64,000 nucleotides of DNA from Rhodocollybia butyracea (taxonomy: Eukaryota > Basidiomycota > Agaricomycetes > Agaricales > Omphalotaceae). The stretch lies in contig JADNRY010000214.1 in NCBI GenBank assembly GCA_015501585.1, positions 1 to 64,000 of the forward strand, written 5' to 3'. The notes beneath the pieces were generated by a model that ran no database searches, was not told the origin of the DNA, and saw only the letters and a program-made list of their open reading frames with translations. Below, one piece after another: positions 49,309-59,313 of the stretch (position 1 is its first letter; every line of letters begins with the position of its first letter). Both the position numbers and the translations under genes were made by a program.

Positions 49309-49574
49309 TGGTGGGGGAGGGTGTAACGCCTCCGCCTCTCCATAATCACCACTGACCGTATCCGGCGATACGGTCATCCTAGACGCCGCCGATAGACCAA
49401 ATGGTCTATCTTATCATTCTATTTATTATTAATTATATAATAAATCCGTTACTATAAGTATTGTACGATTACTTAAGAGTCTAGTCAGTCTTTTACACCG
49501 TCGTACACACAATAGTATCCTATTTGTCGTGTTCACCGGTGTTCTTAAGGACTTTGCCCATAGGGCGCGTTATA
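49309..49574 (+). repeat. Polypurine tract and 3' LTR of the gag-only element
   Basis: GGTGGGGGAGGG (ending 49321) is followed by TGTAACGCC at 49322, the classic PPT-LTR junction. The LTR probably ends at GCGCGTTATA (49574), a decayed form of a CGTTACA end that would mirror the start, giving 253 bp. To the right the sequence becomes minus-strand Plavaka-like coding DNA. No 5' LTR copy was found; the palindrome occupies the place where it would be expected. Confidence 0.7.
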
Positions 49575-50154
49575 CTGGAGGTAGTGGCTCTGGTGTTTTC
49601 TCGCATCTGAAAATACTGGGCATGGCATGAGAAAGCGAGGGAAGATTGTCCAGTAGCTGTGCTGGAAGAAAGCGGCAACATCCAGCTCTAGATGGTTTCA
49701 GAATGACTTGCGCAGGTTCTGATCCTGGAGGTGGCACTTCAGGGGAAGAAGGTCCTGCAAGCTGCTGTATCATTAGTTAGAGAAGTGAAGATGATTGATA
49801 AAAAATAATCCATACTTCCGGCTCATCTTGCCATTGAGGATTGTTATCTTTGTTGACCAATCTTTCCTCCATAACATCTTCTCCAGACATACATGCAACT
49901 TTTCTTGAGGAAAGTTTGGGCTTGAGGGAGCAACCTTTACTTTTCGCAAGATGCACACTGAGGCCATGGGGATCCTTGCAGTCTTTGCAGCAGGTTGGGC
50001 AGAAAAAATTTAAGGTCATAATAGAATTACTAGTGAAGTTGTTAGTTAACATTTGTTCATATAAAAGTAAGAGCCTACCCCAATACAGACAAGGAGAAAA
50101 AATGAACGAAGGTAACAAGCGAGAAGAAGCGAGCAGAAAGAAGTACAACTTCAA
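49575..50154 (-). pseudogene. N-terminal fragment of a Plavaka-like transposase (C2H2 finger)
   Basis: The minus-strand exon around 50050-49790 reads FFCPTCCKDCKDPHGLSVHL then AKSKGC, a C2H2-type finger at the N-terminus, followed by an intron and an exon with GPSSPEVPPPGSEPAQ, RAGCCRFLPAQLLDNLPSL and KTPEPLPPV. A C2H2 finger followed by a Pro-rich linker is the usual opening of Plavaka transposon proteins in agaricomycetes. The frame stops at the right edge of the gag-element LTR (49574), so the gene was cut there. Confidence 0.6.
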
Positions 50155-50429
50155 GTTGCTGATGACTTGTGATCACACTTCGTACACATCTTTGAGATTG
50201 ATTATAATAACAATAAGATTGCAAGAACTACAGCATTATGATAATATTGTCTAGGTATGAAAAAGTGGTGTAAGGCTGGTGACAACTGGCAGCACAAACG
50301 CGCCAGGCACATTGAAGGAAAAGCAGTCTGTGAGCCAAAGCATATCATCTCTAATTGTTCCATTCAATATGCCGTCTCCGTTTTCCGCCCCATGCAGCAA
50401 ATAATACTGCTGCAACAATAGAACAAATG

Positions 50430-52690
50430 TTACTCATCCGCCAGCCAAAAAAGACCACCTGGAGCAAGTTTGAGATAGCTGGACAAAGACACTGTGGGTT
50501 GTTGGATTGTGAGGTTGCAGCATCTCATTCATAAGGGGTGCGGATGGTAGGGTCTTTGGCATGCAAAAAAGCAGGTGTATAACTTCAGGGGCCAGGTGAT
50601 GCGCACATTGTTGGTGAGCTCTCATTGGATATGCTCAGCAAACTAGAGATGGCGGAGGGAAAGCAAGTCAGCAGGGGGGTTGTCGTTGTCGTTGTCATTG
50701 AGGACCAGCTGGGTGAGGGTGCTGGGGACGGGGGAAGGGATCGAGAGTCGATGTTGGGGGTGGCAGCGAAGCAGGGCCAGGGGCATAACACAGCTGCAAA
50801 GAAGAGGCACAGTGGGCCTGGGACACTTTAGCACTCCGGCGATGTCTTCTATGAGGCGTTTGGTTGGAGGTTGTGAATTTGGATATGGCTGCGTGGACAC
50901 CGTAATACCGGAGGTTGTAGTCATAGTCCTCCATTGGATGATACAGATGGAATAATGTGAGGCGAGAGAGGCAGGTGAAGAATTCCGGGCATAGGCTGAC
51001 TAGCATATCCTAAGAAAGAAAGAAAAAGTTGTCAGTTATGATAGACAATGCAGTGGCATTGGAAACATACACCTTGTCAGGAAACCCTTCTGTGTGTTTA
51101 TGATCAAATCCGGGAAGACGAGCCACTTGAGCCTATCACAGCGCTGCAGTGTCAATTTGAGAAAGTCAACATGCCCTAGAGATGGGCACAAATGAGGCAT
51201 GAGGAAGAATATACTCAAATATATTTGCATTCATCATTCGAATGCAAATATCGGCTTGTCAGACACCCATATTCATCTCTTATATTCATGAATATTCATG
51301 CATATTCACGTCAATAGCAGACATCAACAATAACTACTGTACATTAATTTACATACCTACCATAAGCCATGGCAACTGTTGATAAGGCCCTGCCAGAGCA
51401 TATGTATGCCAGAGGCTTGCAGGCAGCCTTTTAAAAGGCCCCGCATTGGCAATCTGTACATTTTAAGTACTGAAGATTGTATCAATACTAATACTTACAT
51501 TAATACTTGTTGGTACGATATATGAGTAACGGAAGTGCAGGGCCCAAAGCCGCCGCAAGCCCATATTATCAGTACAAATCATTATTGTAAGTACTGTTGG
51601 TTGTTGGGGCGCCTTCTAAAGGGCTGCCGTTTGTAATTTTTGTTCATATACTTCCGTGAATATTCACAAATATATGAATGGATTTAAGTGCTTCATTTGA
51701 GGCATTCAAATATCAGACATTCACCATTCATGTCATTCAAATGACCCCTTCCATGAATGAGCATTCTTGTTGGTAAGTCATTTGAGTGCAAATATGGACT
51801 TTTGAAGCTCCATATCCATGCCATGAATCATGAATGCATTTGAATGGGCATTCATGCCCATCTCTAACATGCCCTATGTAGCTGTGCAGATTTGGAAGAA
51901 CCAGTGGGCAGAAATACCACGTGGGCATGATGCTGGGGATGAATCCAAACAGGACAAGGTTGGTCAGGCGTTGCATGGCGCGAGGAGCTTGTACATGGCA
52001 GGGTAGAGGTCTGTTTGGTGTGTGCATAGAGCAAGGCGAGTTGGGGGAAGTGTTATCACACACCGGTGTCTGGTAGAAGATTCTGAGAAGCTGCATGTGG
52101 AAGACAGTATCTGGATATCGGGTGAGTTAGCATAAACGACAATGTTGACAACGCGGCGTATTAGACTTACATTAGCCTAGTTTCTTCCTCAAGTAGATGC
52201 TTTGTCTGCCCAGCAAGGTGGAAAGCACATGTATTGACAAATTCTCGAGTAGTGGTATTCAAACAAATCCTGAGGAACCTATGCCCACCAAACGCAAGTG
52301 TAAAGGTCCAGCCAAGGCCGTGAAGAAACTATGCATTTGCTGGGCGCATCTGCCGTTACGCTGAGCTCAAGTTCAACAGCAGTCCTGTCCTCATCAATCA
52401 ACCGCTGTCTGTATCCACATTGACGTCAACTCATATGAACAAAGCTCATGGCGGCTAAGCATTAACACTAAGGGAGACATGATGTTGCGCACTGACGGTA
52501 TTGGATGGGAGAGTCAAACAGTAGAAGGCCGCAACTGCCATCAGCAAGGGTTTCCGGCCGCAGATATTGAATTGTTGTAAGGCACAAATGACTGGGCATT
52601 GGCCATGAAAGGATTGGGAGTCTCGGTCGGTTGAATCCAAGTTTGAGAGACATTCTGAGTTCTAGAGGGTTGTTTTCTTGGAGGCATTGT
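50430..52690 (-). pseudogene. LRR/F-box-like gene relic interrupted by a MITE
   Basis: Minus-strand pieces in order: MPPRKQPSRTQN at ~52690; LMLSRHELCSYELTSMW (~52450); AMQRLTNLVLFGFIPSIMP and PLVLPNLHSYIGHV (~51990-51870); then, beyond the insertion, DFLKLTLQRCDRLKWLVFPD (~51170); an intron at 51010-51070; and CPEFFTCLSRLTLFHL (~50990). These leucine-rich phrases resemble the C-terminal part of fungal F-box proteins. Stops and frame changes in the 5' part and after 50900 suggest decay beyond the MITE. No clear F-box was seen, so the class is tentative. Confidence 0.45.
51177..51866. mobile_element. hAT MITE (690 bp) with 8-bp target duplication
   Basis: TIRs TAGAGATGGGCA (51177-51188) and TGCCCATCTCTA (51855-51866) are perfect complements of the hAT type. 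ACATGCCC flanks both ends (51169-51176 and 51867-51874). The interior is AT-rich with many iterated ATTCAT/ATGAATATTC words near both ends. There is no coding sequence. It interrupts the LRR-like relic within the codons for GHV. Confidence 0.92.
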
Positions 52691-52699
52691 TTAAAAAAC

Positions 52700-53770
52700 A
52701 GTTTTTGTCAGATATGGCATTAATGAGTACAAGTTTAAAATATACTGTTAAGATCGTGCAAGACCAAAGGTATCCGATTGGTATCCGAAAGGTATAGATT
52801 GACAAAGTAGGTCTCAGACCGAGATCAGAGATTGAAGATGAAGTGGGATGTGCGGTACAGCTATTAGCTAGACCCTTGTCACGCCAAATAGTCCCGAGAT
52901 GAAGTTCAAGAGACAAAGATAGATTTGGCCAATGTATTGGCCAACGAGTAAGAAGGAAGAAGGATAGACTAAGACAGAACTTAGTCAGACAGAAGGTCTG
53001 GTTTATCCAAGTTGATATTTAAACTGAGGTCTACTGTACAAAGTACCACTACTTATATACTTATGGAAAAGACAATAGTCGGAGACAAGTTCAGGAGACC
53101 AAAGTGATAATATCAATATAAGACAATAGAACTGAATGGATTGGGAAGGGAATATAATTGAAAGATAATAAGAACCAGTTAGAAAGTAATCCAAAGAGTC
53201 CGATGGCGGTATGACATCGGACAAAGATAAGAGATAAGATATATAAGATAACGAAAAGAGATAAGATGACAGGAATAGACGGGGTGGAATCGGAATGATG
53301 CCGGAATGATGGTAAAGGTGATCCGGTGATGATCCGAGAGAAGCCAATGCGGCATGATTGTAATAAACACTTGATACATTGTCTTTATTTTACTACTGTT
53401 TAAATTTCCTATCTATTTGACTAATTATATATACTGTTCAATTTCAAGGACTTCATAAGTGGTGTGACCTGTGACCCCTCCGCCCGAAATCGATTTTTGT
53501 GTAATCCCCATAGTGTATGACCACTAAAGTCACTAAGTGTGACTTTTTAGCAGATCTAGGTCCCTTGTGACCCATGACTTTAAATTTATGAAATGGTACA
53601 GTATAGTTTACTAGTGTAGATACCAAAAAGTAACACTTGATCTGGCTTGATACATTTTGCATATTCCATGTTACAAAACCTCTGACTTGTTTGACTATTG
53701 TTTAAATCTCCTATCTATCCTGCTAATTATATATAATACAGCTAGCCAAGTACAAACAGCTGGCTCAGTG
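52700..53770. other. AT-rich region with a duplicated block, no gene
   Basis: A block ACTGTTTAAATTTCCTATCT followed by a GACTAATTATATATA-like stretch occurs at 53393-53437 and again, slightly changed, at 53695-53740, about 300 bp apart. Between them lie GTGACCTGTGACC words. No coding sequence is supported. Confidence 0.45.
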
Positions 53771-54340
53771 CACACAGGTTATTAGAGGTTGATTGATAAA
53801 GCAGACAGTGTACACAACACTGTTAGTTGGCCTTGGTCACACAGACACAAGGGAGACAAAGGTCCAGACACAAACACAGACACAGAAACACAACTTGATA
53901 TTCCACAAGTACATACAGAGCTTAAATACAAGTCCGGCGAGTTAATAACAAGTACAACACATGGAGTGAGAGCAATAAGATAAGAGTGGAATGTAGCACA
54001 AGGTAGGTAAGTAAGAATAGACAATAGCACAATAATGAAGCAATGGTGAGTGGGCAGGATAAAGATAGTACAACTAGTTCACATACCAGTAGTTACAGCG
54101 AGAGAGAACATTCCATAGATAGTAGCAAGTGAGAAGACTGTTCCATAGTAAGTATAATGAAGGTGATAGATGATGAAGTCCAACACTCCTCCTCAAACCT
54201 TTGCAAGTCCCATAGATGATGTGAAGTGTTTGGCTATAGGTCCGGTGATAGGAGTGAACAACTCAGAGATGAGGTTTTGAAGCCAGATTGCTTCCTTGGC
54301 TGCATGCGTGAGAGCAACATATTCTGCTTCTGTAGTGGAT

Positions 54341-54492
54341 TGTAACGCCTACGGCACGTTCATTGCCGTTAGCGCCAATATTACATAATTAGTTCACTCT
54401 TATCCTTGTACCATGTACTTGTTTTGGTCTATTTCTCTAATAGAACGAGATCTTGCTCATGGTCTGAGGCATTAAGAGTCAGGACTCTTACA
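54341..54492 (+). repeat. 5' LTR of the miniature element
   Basis: 152 bp, TG...CA ends (TGTAACGCC ... CTTACA), near-identical to 55658-55809. Confidence 0.92.
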
Positions 54493-54535
54493 CTTTTTTG
54501 AGCAACCTTGTCCTGAATAGGACTATTACAGCAAT

Positions 54536-54844
54536 ATGACCACACAACAGCACAACTCAAGCCATGACTCTGTCATGGCTCTGGCTTACTCTTTTCTTTC
54601 TCAAATCCTTTCTATGTTCCCTCATGATCCTCTCTCACACATCTCTGGGATCCTGGACTTCTCCTCCCAGGGAATTCAACAGCTGCTAGTCAACTTTAAG
54701 CAGCTCTGGGAACAACATGGTCTTTCAGTGGCTGGTAGGAATTTGGCAGAGGCAGTGGTGCAGGATTCAACATTAAGATGTTGCTGGGCAGTGAAGGAAG
54801 AAGGTTTCCAGGCAGAGGTCTGTTTTCAGATGATAGTTCATTAA
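54536..54844 (+). CDS. Short Gag-like/unknown ORF inside the miniature LTR element
   Basis: A 102-codon frame starts 43 bp after the 5' LTR (MTTQQHNSSHDSVMALAYSF) with a helical middle part (SQGIQQLLVNFKQLWEQHGL). A second frame, 54867-55559, is Pro/Ser/Thr-rich with ELRKAGRKLEVFMDEHV and is offset by a frame. Together they look like a frameshifted remnant of a Gag-like protein or captured sequence. There is no zinc knuckle and no enzymatic domain. Whether either is translated is unknown. Confidence 0.45.
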   Translation: MTTQQHNSSHDSVMALAYSFLSQILSMFPHDPLSHISGILDFSSQGIQQLLVNFKQLWEQHGLSVAGRNLAEAVVQDSTLRCCWAVKEEGFQAEVCFQMIVH

Positions 54845-55657
54845 GAGACTGGGAGAAGAGTTTGGGATGGAACTGTCCAAATCTCAAACACCACCTCCTG
54901 CTCCAAGTTCTCCATCACCTTTGACCGCTCCTACTGCTTCATCACCGACTCCCACGCTCGCTTTGAACGCATTGAACGCATTGAAATCATCTCCACATGC
55001 TCTGACATTGGTTTCACCCTCCAAACCCACTTCCCCTTCATTTCGACTCCAACCAACCTCAGAGTTTGCACGGGAGGTGGCTGAACTGCGGAAAGCAGGC
55101 CGGAAACTCGAAGTATTCATGGATGAACATGTCATGGGGCTCGAACACACAGCTGGCACACCGCCAGCTCGTGTTCATCTCTCAAACTCTCCAACCGAGT
55201 GTACACCTGCGCCTTATATTGCCCCTGTGACTGCTGTTCCACCAACAGGCCTTTGTAAACATGTCAAACACAATGTGTATGGTTCACTCTTGCTTCGTTC
55301 AAGTCGTTGCCCATCCCAATCTGGTACACTCATGCCATCACCCTCACCCACTGAAACTCCCCATCACCATATTTGTGCTCCCAATCAATGCTCCCATTCA
55401 TGGCGCTGGAGATCTACTGTCTCCAATGTGCCACCACCATCTCAATCTGGACTTAGTGTCAGCATCCAGAGAATCCGGCGATTTTCACAGGACACTTTCT
55501 CTTCTTCTGCACTTATGGAAATTGCCAGCATACTACATCATACGTTACCTATTAGATGACTGTATGTTTCTCTTTGTTATGTTTTCCCTTTTCCATCTTT
55601 CTCTTTTGTTTTTTTTTTTAGGTAAGATGGACCTGTGGGGTCAATCTAGGGGGCATG

Positions 55658-55809
55658 TGTAACGCCTACGGCACGTTCATTGCCGTTAGCGCCAATATTA
55701 CATAATTAGTTCACTCTTATCCTCGTACCACATACTTGTTTCGGTCTATTTCTCTAATAGAACGAGATCTTGCTCATGGTCTGAGGCATTAAGAGTCAGG
55801 ACTCTTACA
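55658..55809 (+). repeat. 3' LTR of the miniature element
   Basis: 152 bp, partner of 54341-54492, followed by the TGGAT duplication. Confidence 0.92.
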
Positions 55810-55924
55810 TGGATAGAGAAATGGTGTCTTGTTGCTTTGACGACCATGATACTGCTCCTCCATTGAGCATGAAGACATATCCTGATATGGCATATCTGTC
55901 CTCTTGCCAACATCCACCAGTGGA

Positions 55925-56170
55925 TGCAACCACCATGTGAAGCAAGGGTCCATCAAGTAGTGCATCTCTCCTGAGTGGACCTATCCACTATGGATGCAAC
56001 CACCATTGCAAAGCATGCAAGGGTCCATCCACTAGTGGATCCCTCCACATGGATGCAACCACCATGCAAGGTACTGCAAGGGTTGGATCCACTGTGGAGG
56101 AGTCCACCACATGAAGTGAATCCATTATTGGATCCCTCCACATGTGGATCCAACCACACTACTTGAACAG
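55925..56170. repeat. Word-iterated cassette built on GGATGCAACCACCATG
   Basis: GTGGATGCAACCACCATG-like words recur at least four times, with TCCACTAGTGGATCC-type small palindromes and TGCAAGGGTCC between them. The block begins exactly where the Copia RNase H homology stops, so it may mark an insertion or deletion endpoint. Confidence 0.6.
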
Positions 56171-56179
56171 TAACCTGAT

Positions 56180-56440
56180 AAGAATGGTTTAACCAGAGGT
56201 CAACAACTTAAAATCTGGTTAAACCAGATTAAACCAATTCAAGTGTCGTTAGGTTATCTCATTTTGGTTAACCCCAGGTTTAAGCAGTACTTAAACTCGT
56301 TTTAAACCAACATTAACCAACTCAATCATGTCCTCTATCAGTATTTTAATCAGAATATATATTCATCAGCATTCTCATATGGTTAACTAAAGTCCCAGAT
56401 GGTTTAACCAGGTTAAACCACATCAGGAAAAGTCTGTACC
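56180..56440. repeat. Word-iterated cassette built on GGTTTAACCAG
   Basis: GGTTAAACCAG and its complement recur about ten times over 260 bp, forming many potential hairpins. The block ends with ACCACATCAGGAAAAGT (56418-56434), the same terminal phrase found at 1139 and at both ends of the 46690-47039 element. Confidence 0.6.
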
Positions 56441-56719
56441 TACCATATCAGGGTATAGTATGCTAGAAGCCTGGGCCAACCCCCCCTGGATAGTTTGATA
56501 CTTATCCTCTAATTTCAAAAAAAAAATGAGTGTTCTTGATGGGAAGTTCTAAAGATCAGTAAAGACTGATCTTCCAGGGGACATCAAGATGAATCTGGGA
56601 CCAAGAAAGGGTAGAGAACATATCAGGGTATCAGGGGATGAAACAGATCACCCTTATCCATTCCAATCTGCATATTATATCAGGCAATCTTTAGACTCAA
56701 CACTTTCCATTGATTTCCT

Positions 56720-57140
56720 TTTATGGACATACAGCTTTGGCCTCATCCACTAAAGTCAAAGGTCATCCAAAAAATATTTTGCAATCCAACCCCTTCCCAC
56801 CACAGGATTGGCTTCATTTGTGGTGAGCAACCTATTCTATGTATAGAGAAGAGATCTGGATGGCTACTACATGTTATTGTCCTCATGGAAAGAGTCCAGC
56901 CAGTTTTTGTGTTCAGTTTGGCCATTTCCCAATCAGGTAGGGAAAACAGCTTCAATCTCATCTACTGCAACAGATTTGTGATTTCTTAATTAAGTAATAA
57001 AAACAGCTTTGGCCTCATGCACTGCAAAAAATTTGTCACTTCTCAATTAGGCAATGAAAACAGCTTTGACATCATCCACTGCAAAAAGTTTTGGGATTGC
57101 CTAATTAAGAAATAAAAACAGCATTGACCTCATTGAAATA
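56720..57140 (+). repeat. Tandem repeats of about 57 bp
   Basis: AAACAGCTTTGGCCTCAT with CACTGCAAAAA recurs at about 56944, 57001, 57058 and 57115, with a related unit at 56727 (ACATACAGCTTTGGCCTCAT). A near-copy of the 56724-56772 block is present at 58128-58178, beyond the minisatellite, so the two may be ends of one larger element. Confidence 0.6.
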
Positions 57141-57309
57141 AAACTGCCTAATATAGTAATTTATCCAAAATGCCAAATGTGTCTGTGTTAGGGCATGCCC
57201 TAGAATCTTAGGACATGCCCTGGGATGTTACAGAATGCCCTCCAATGCAGTTCAGTCACCCAACTTATTAGTCTTATTAGTCTACACTTTTGTTACATTG
57301 ACCTGACTG

Positions 57310-57980
57310 AAAAGACTCAAAGTCCCTGGCAAATCCAAGGTGCCTTGGTCATGTCCAGGATGGCTTGGTCATGGTCAGGGAAGTGGGTCATGTCCAGGGA
57401 AGTGGGTCATGTCCAAGCAAGTAGGCCATGACCTGGTCACCTGGGTCAAGTTGGTCATGACCAGGGGTAGGATAGGGTATGCCCTGGCAGGGATAGGGTA
57501 CCTTGTGGGAGAGGAGGGAGACCTCTTGGGAGGGGTGTGGAACTTCCAGGGTAGGAGTAGGGGGTGCAGTGGGGGTGACAGAGGGGGAGTAGAGGGTGCT
57601 GAGGGAGGAGTAGGGGATGCTTGGAAAGCAGTATAAAATGCTTTGGGAGAGATGTCAGCCTCCAGAGAGTGGAATAAGATGGTGCAGGAGAGATGTCAGT
57701 TTACATGTGAAGTGTGTGCGGGCTGATTGCAGGTACATGGGGCAGTGGGAAGAGAAGGGAAGCTGCTGGCTCATGCTGAGTTGGATCTGGCCAAGGACAG
57801 CTTGGACATGACCTGGGGCAACTTGGACATGACCAAGGTTAGGTTGGACATGACCAAGGTCAACTTGGACATGACCAAGGTTAGATTGGACATGACCAAG
57901 GTCAACTTGGACATGACCAAGATCAGGTTGGACATGGCCAAGGGCAACTTGGACATGTCCAAGATTAAGTTGTACATCAT
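57310..57980. repeat. Word-iterated region ending in a 21-bp minisatellite
   Basis: GTCATG/CATGACC and AGGG words dominate 57340-57560. From about 57784 to 57970 a 21-bp unit (TTGGACATGACCAAGGTTAG or ...GTCAAC) is repeated about eight times, with two alternating versions giving a 42-bp higher order. The plus frame reads repeated LDMTKVR/LDMTKVN; the minus strand is also open. It is best regarded as a minisatellite, not a gene. Confidence 0.75.
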
Positions 57981-58214
57981 TTAAGGCATTTTAAAAATTA
58001 CTATATTAGGAAATTTTTAAATTTCTATGGTGGCTGAGGTCAAAGCTGTTTTATTACCAAATTAGGCAATTATCAAACACTTATGTTTTTCTCATAGAGT
58101 TAGACACATTTGGTATTTTTAATAAAATGGACATACAGCTTTGTCCTCATCCACTAAAATCAAAGGTCATCCAAAAACACTTCAGTAACCCCTTTCAATG
58201 TCCCAACTTAGGGC

Positions 58215-58395
58215 CAATTATTCATAAAATATTGCCCCCCTGGGGCAGGCAGTACCGGGCATATACCGACCTTGGTACTACCGGATCGGTAGTACCAAGG
58301 CCCGGTAATACTGAGATCGGTACTACCGAGGCCCAGGTGCCAGGGGTCCTGGTCTGGTACTACCACCTCGGTACTACCGGATTGAATTTTTCAAA
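58215..58395. repeat. Word-iterated cassette built on CGGTACTACCG
   Basis: CGGTACTACCGA, GGTAGTACC and GGCCCGGTA-like words recur in both orientations over about 160 bp. The same word (GGTAGTACCAGA) forms a short coding-like SGTTDSGTTDS repeat at 59205-59255. Confidence 0.55.
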
Positions 58396-58930
58396 TCTTT
58401 TTTCTAGGGCCTGGAGCCATCCCCTTCAACCCATACCTGTCATCCCTTGCACTAGACTATGCATTGGGCATTAATTGCCTGCTAAATGCTAGGCTCACAG
58501 CCTGATCATTATCTGACTGCTGCCTGCAGCCAGAGCCCACTACCAGGATATTTTTCCTACAACCAATTGATAACCTGAAACCTGTAGTTGCCCTTCTCTT
58601 CTATCTGTGTACCTTCATACACTACATTTACAGGTTTTAAATGTTTCTATAGCAAAACATAATATATATATTGCAAGATGGGTGGGTAGAAAGACAGTAC
58701 TGTATGCTCTTTCTGTGACCCCTCCCCCGGTCTTGCTGTTTTTTGAAGTAGATCTCCCTGGATTGTAAAAAATACCTTTTATTCAAAGTTCACTAATCAA
58801 AACCAAAGTGGTGCACTGGTGAGAAATAACAAATCGTTTCATTGTCTAAGTAGCTATCAGTTAGGTCGTTAGGGAAAAAAGAAGTCGTTACAAATTTTCG
58901 CATTCGAGTGAAATCTTGTAACAGCTCCAT

Positions 58931-59010
58931 TGGTCCCCCAGGGAATCGAACCCCGGACCTCAGGTTCCCATGAGTGGAATAACACATAGTAACCGCTACA
59001 CCATCAGACC
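58931..59010 (-). tRNA. tRNA-like sequence (possible pseudo-tRNA or SINE head)
   Basis: On the minus strand GGTCTGATGGTGTAGCGGTT has a canonical Pol III A box, and CCGGGGTTCGATTCC a canonical B box with a well-paired T stem (CGGGG/CCCTG). The acceptor ends GGTC/GACC pair, followed by A. The middle is too irregular for a clean anticodon arm: TTCCA could give a UCC (Gly) anticodon with an intron, but the stem does not pair well. A T-rich run lies about 60 bp downstream. It is therefore a tRNA-derived sequence, perhaps no longer a functional tRNA. Confidence 0.5.
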
Positions 59011-59313
59011 ATCAATAACATTAGAGGTTTTATGCTCTTGGCTAGTTCCAACGATTGAGCGGTAGAGAATCCCGGCGGCGGTTGCGGGTGGATGTACCTC
59101 CAGCCAAGGGTAGCACATCATAATTTGGTCTCTTGACAAACACCTGTTGCTCTCGACATGTCTTCATTCTGATCCTTTCGTTTGTGATATCAATAGTCAT
59201 GGAGTCGGTTGTACCAGAGTCGGTAGTACCAGACTCGGTAGTACCAGAGGCAGTAATAATGATGGGTAACGTTATTTCATATAGTGGCAAACACACTACA
59301 TATAACTAAGTAG

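Larger units (their letters stand above)
54341..55809 (+). mobile_element. Miniature LTR retrotransposon (1469 bp) with 5-bp target duplication
   Basis: LTRs 54341-54492 and 55658-55809 are both 152 bp, start TGTAACGCCTACGG, end GGACTCTTACA, and differ at about four positions by eye. TGGAT flanks both sides (54336-54340 and 55810-55814). A purine-containing CTAGGGGGCATG precedes the 3' LTR. The interior is only 1165 bp and has no pol. This is the TRIM-like class, recently inserted. The LTR start matches that of the gag-only element (TGTAACGCC), hinting at the same Gypsy-like parental machinery. Confidence 0.93.
53770..55925 (-). pseudogene. Ty1/Copia remnant (RNase H and 3' LTR), interrupted by a miniature LTR element
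   Basis: On the minus strand the piece at 55925-55810 reads DRYAISGYVFMLNGGAVSW then SSKQQDTISLS, and the piece at 54340-54190 continues TTEAEYVALTHAAKEAIWLQ then NLISELFTPITG, the Copia RNase H. The two are separated exactly by the 1469-bp element. The sequence after RNase H is shorter than usual, suggesting an internal deletion. A purine tract (GGAGGAG) leads into TGTTGG at 54185, the probable 3' LTR start running down to about 53770. Everything upstream of RNase H is missing. Confidence 0.82.

Noticed and set aside
54867..55559. Pro/Ser/Thr-rich 230-codon ORF as a host gene
   Set aside because: It lies wholly between paired LTRs with a target duplication, so it belongs to the mobile element; no known domain.
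57727..57984. Repeat protein LDMTKVN/LDMTKVR as a real gene
   Set aside because: Both strands are open because the unit is 21 bp, and the array lies in a repeat-rich region; a minisatellite explains it.
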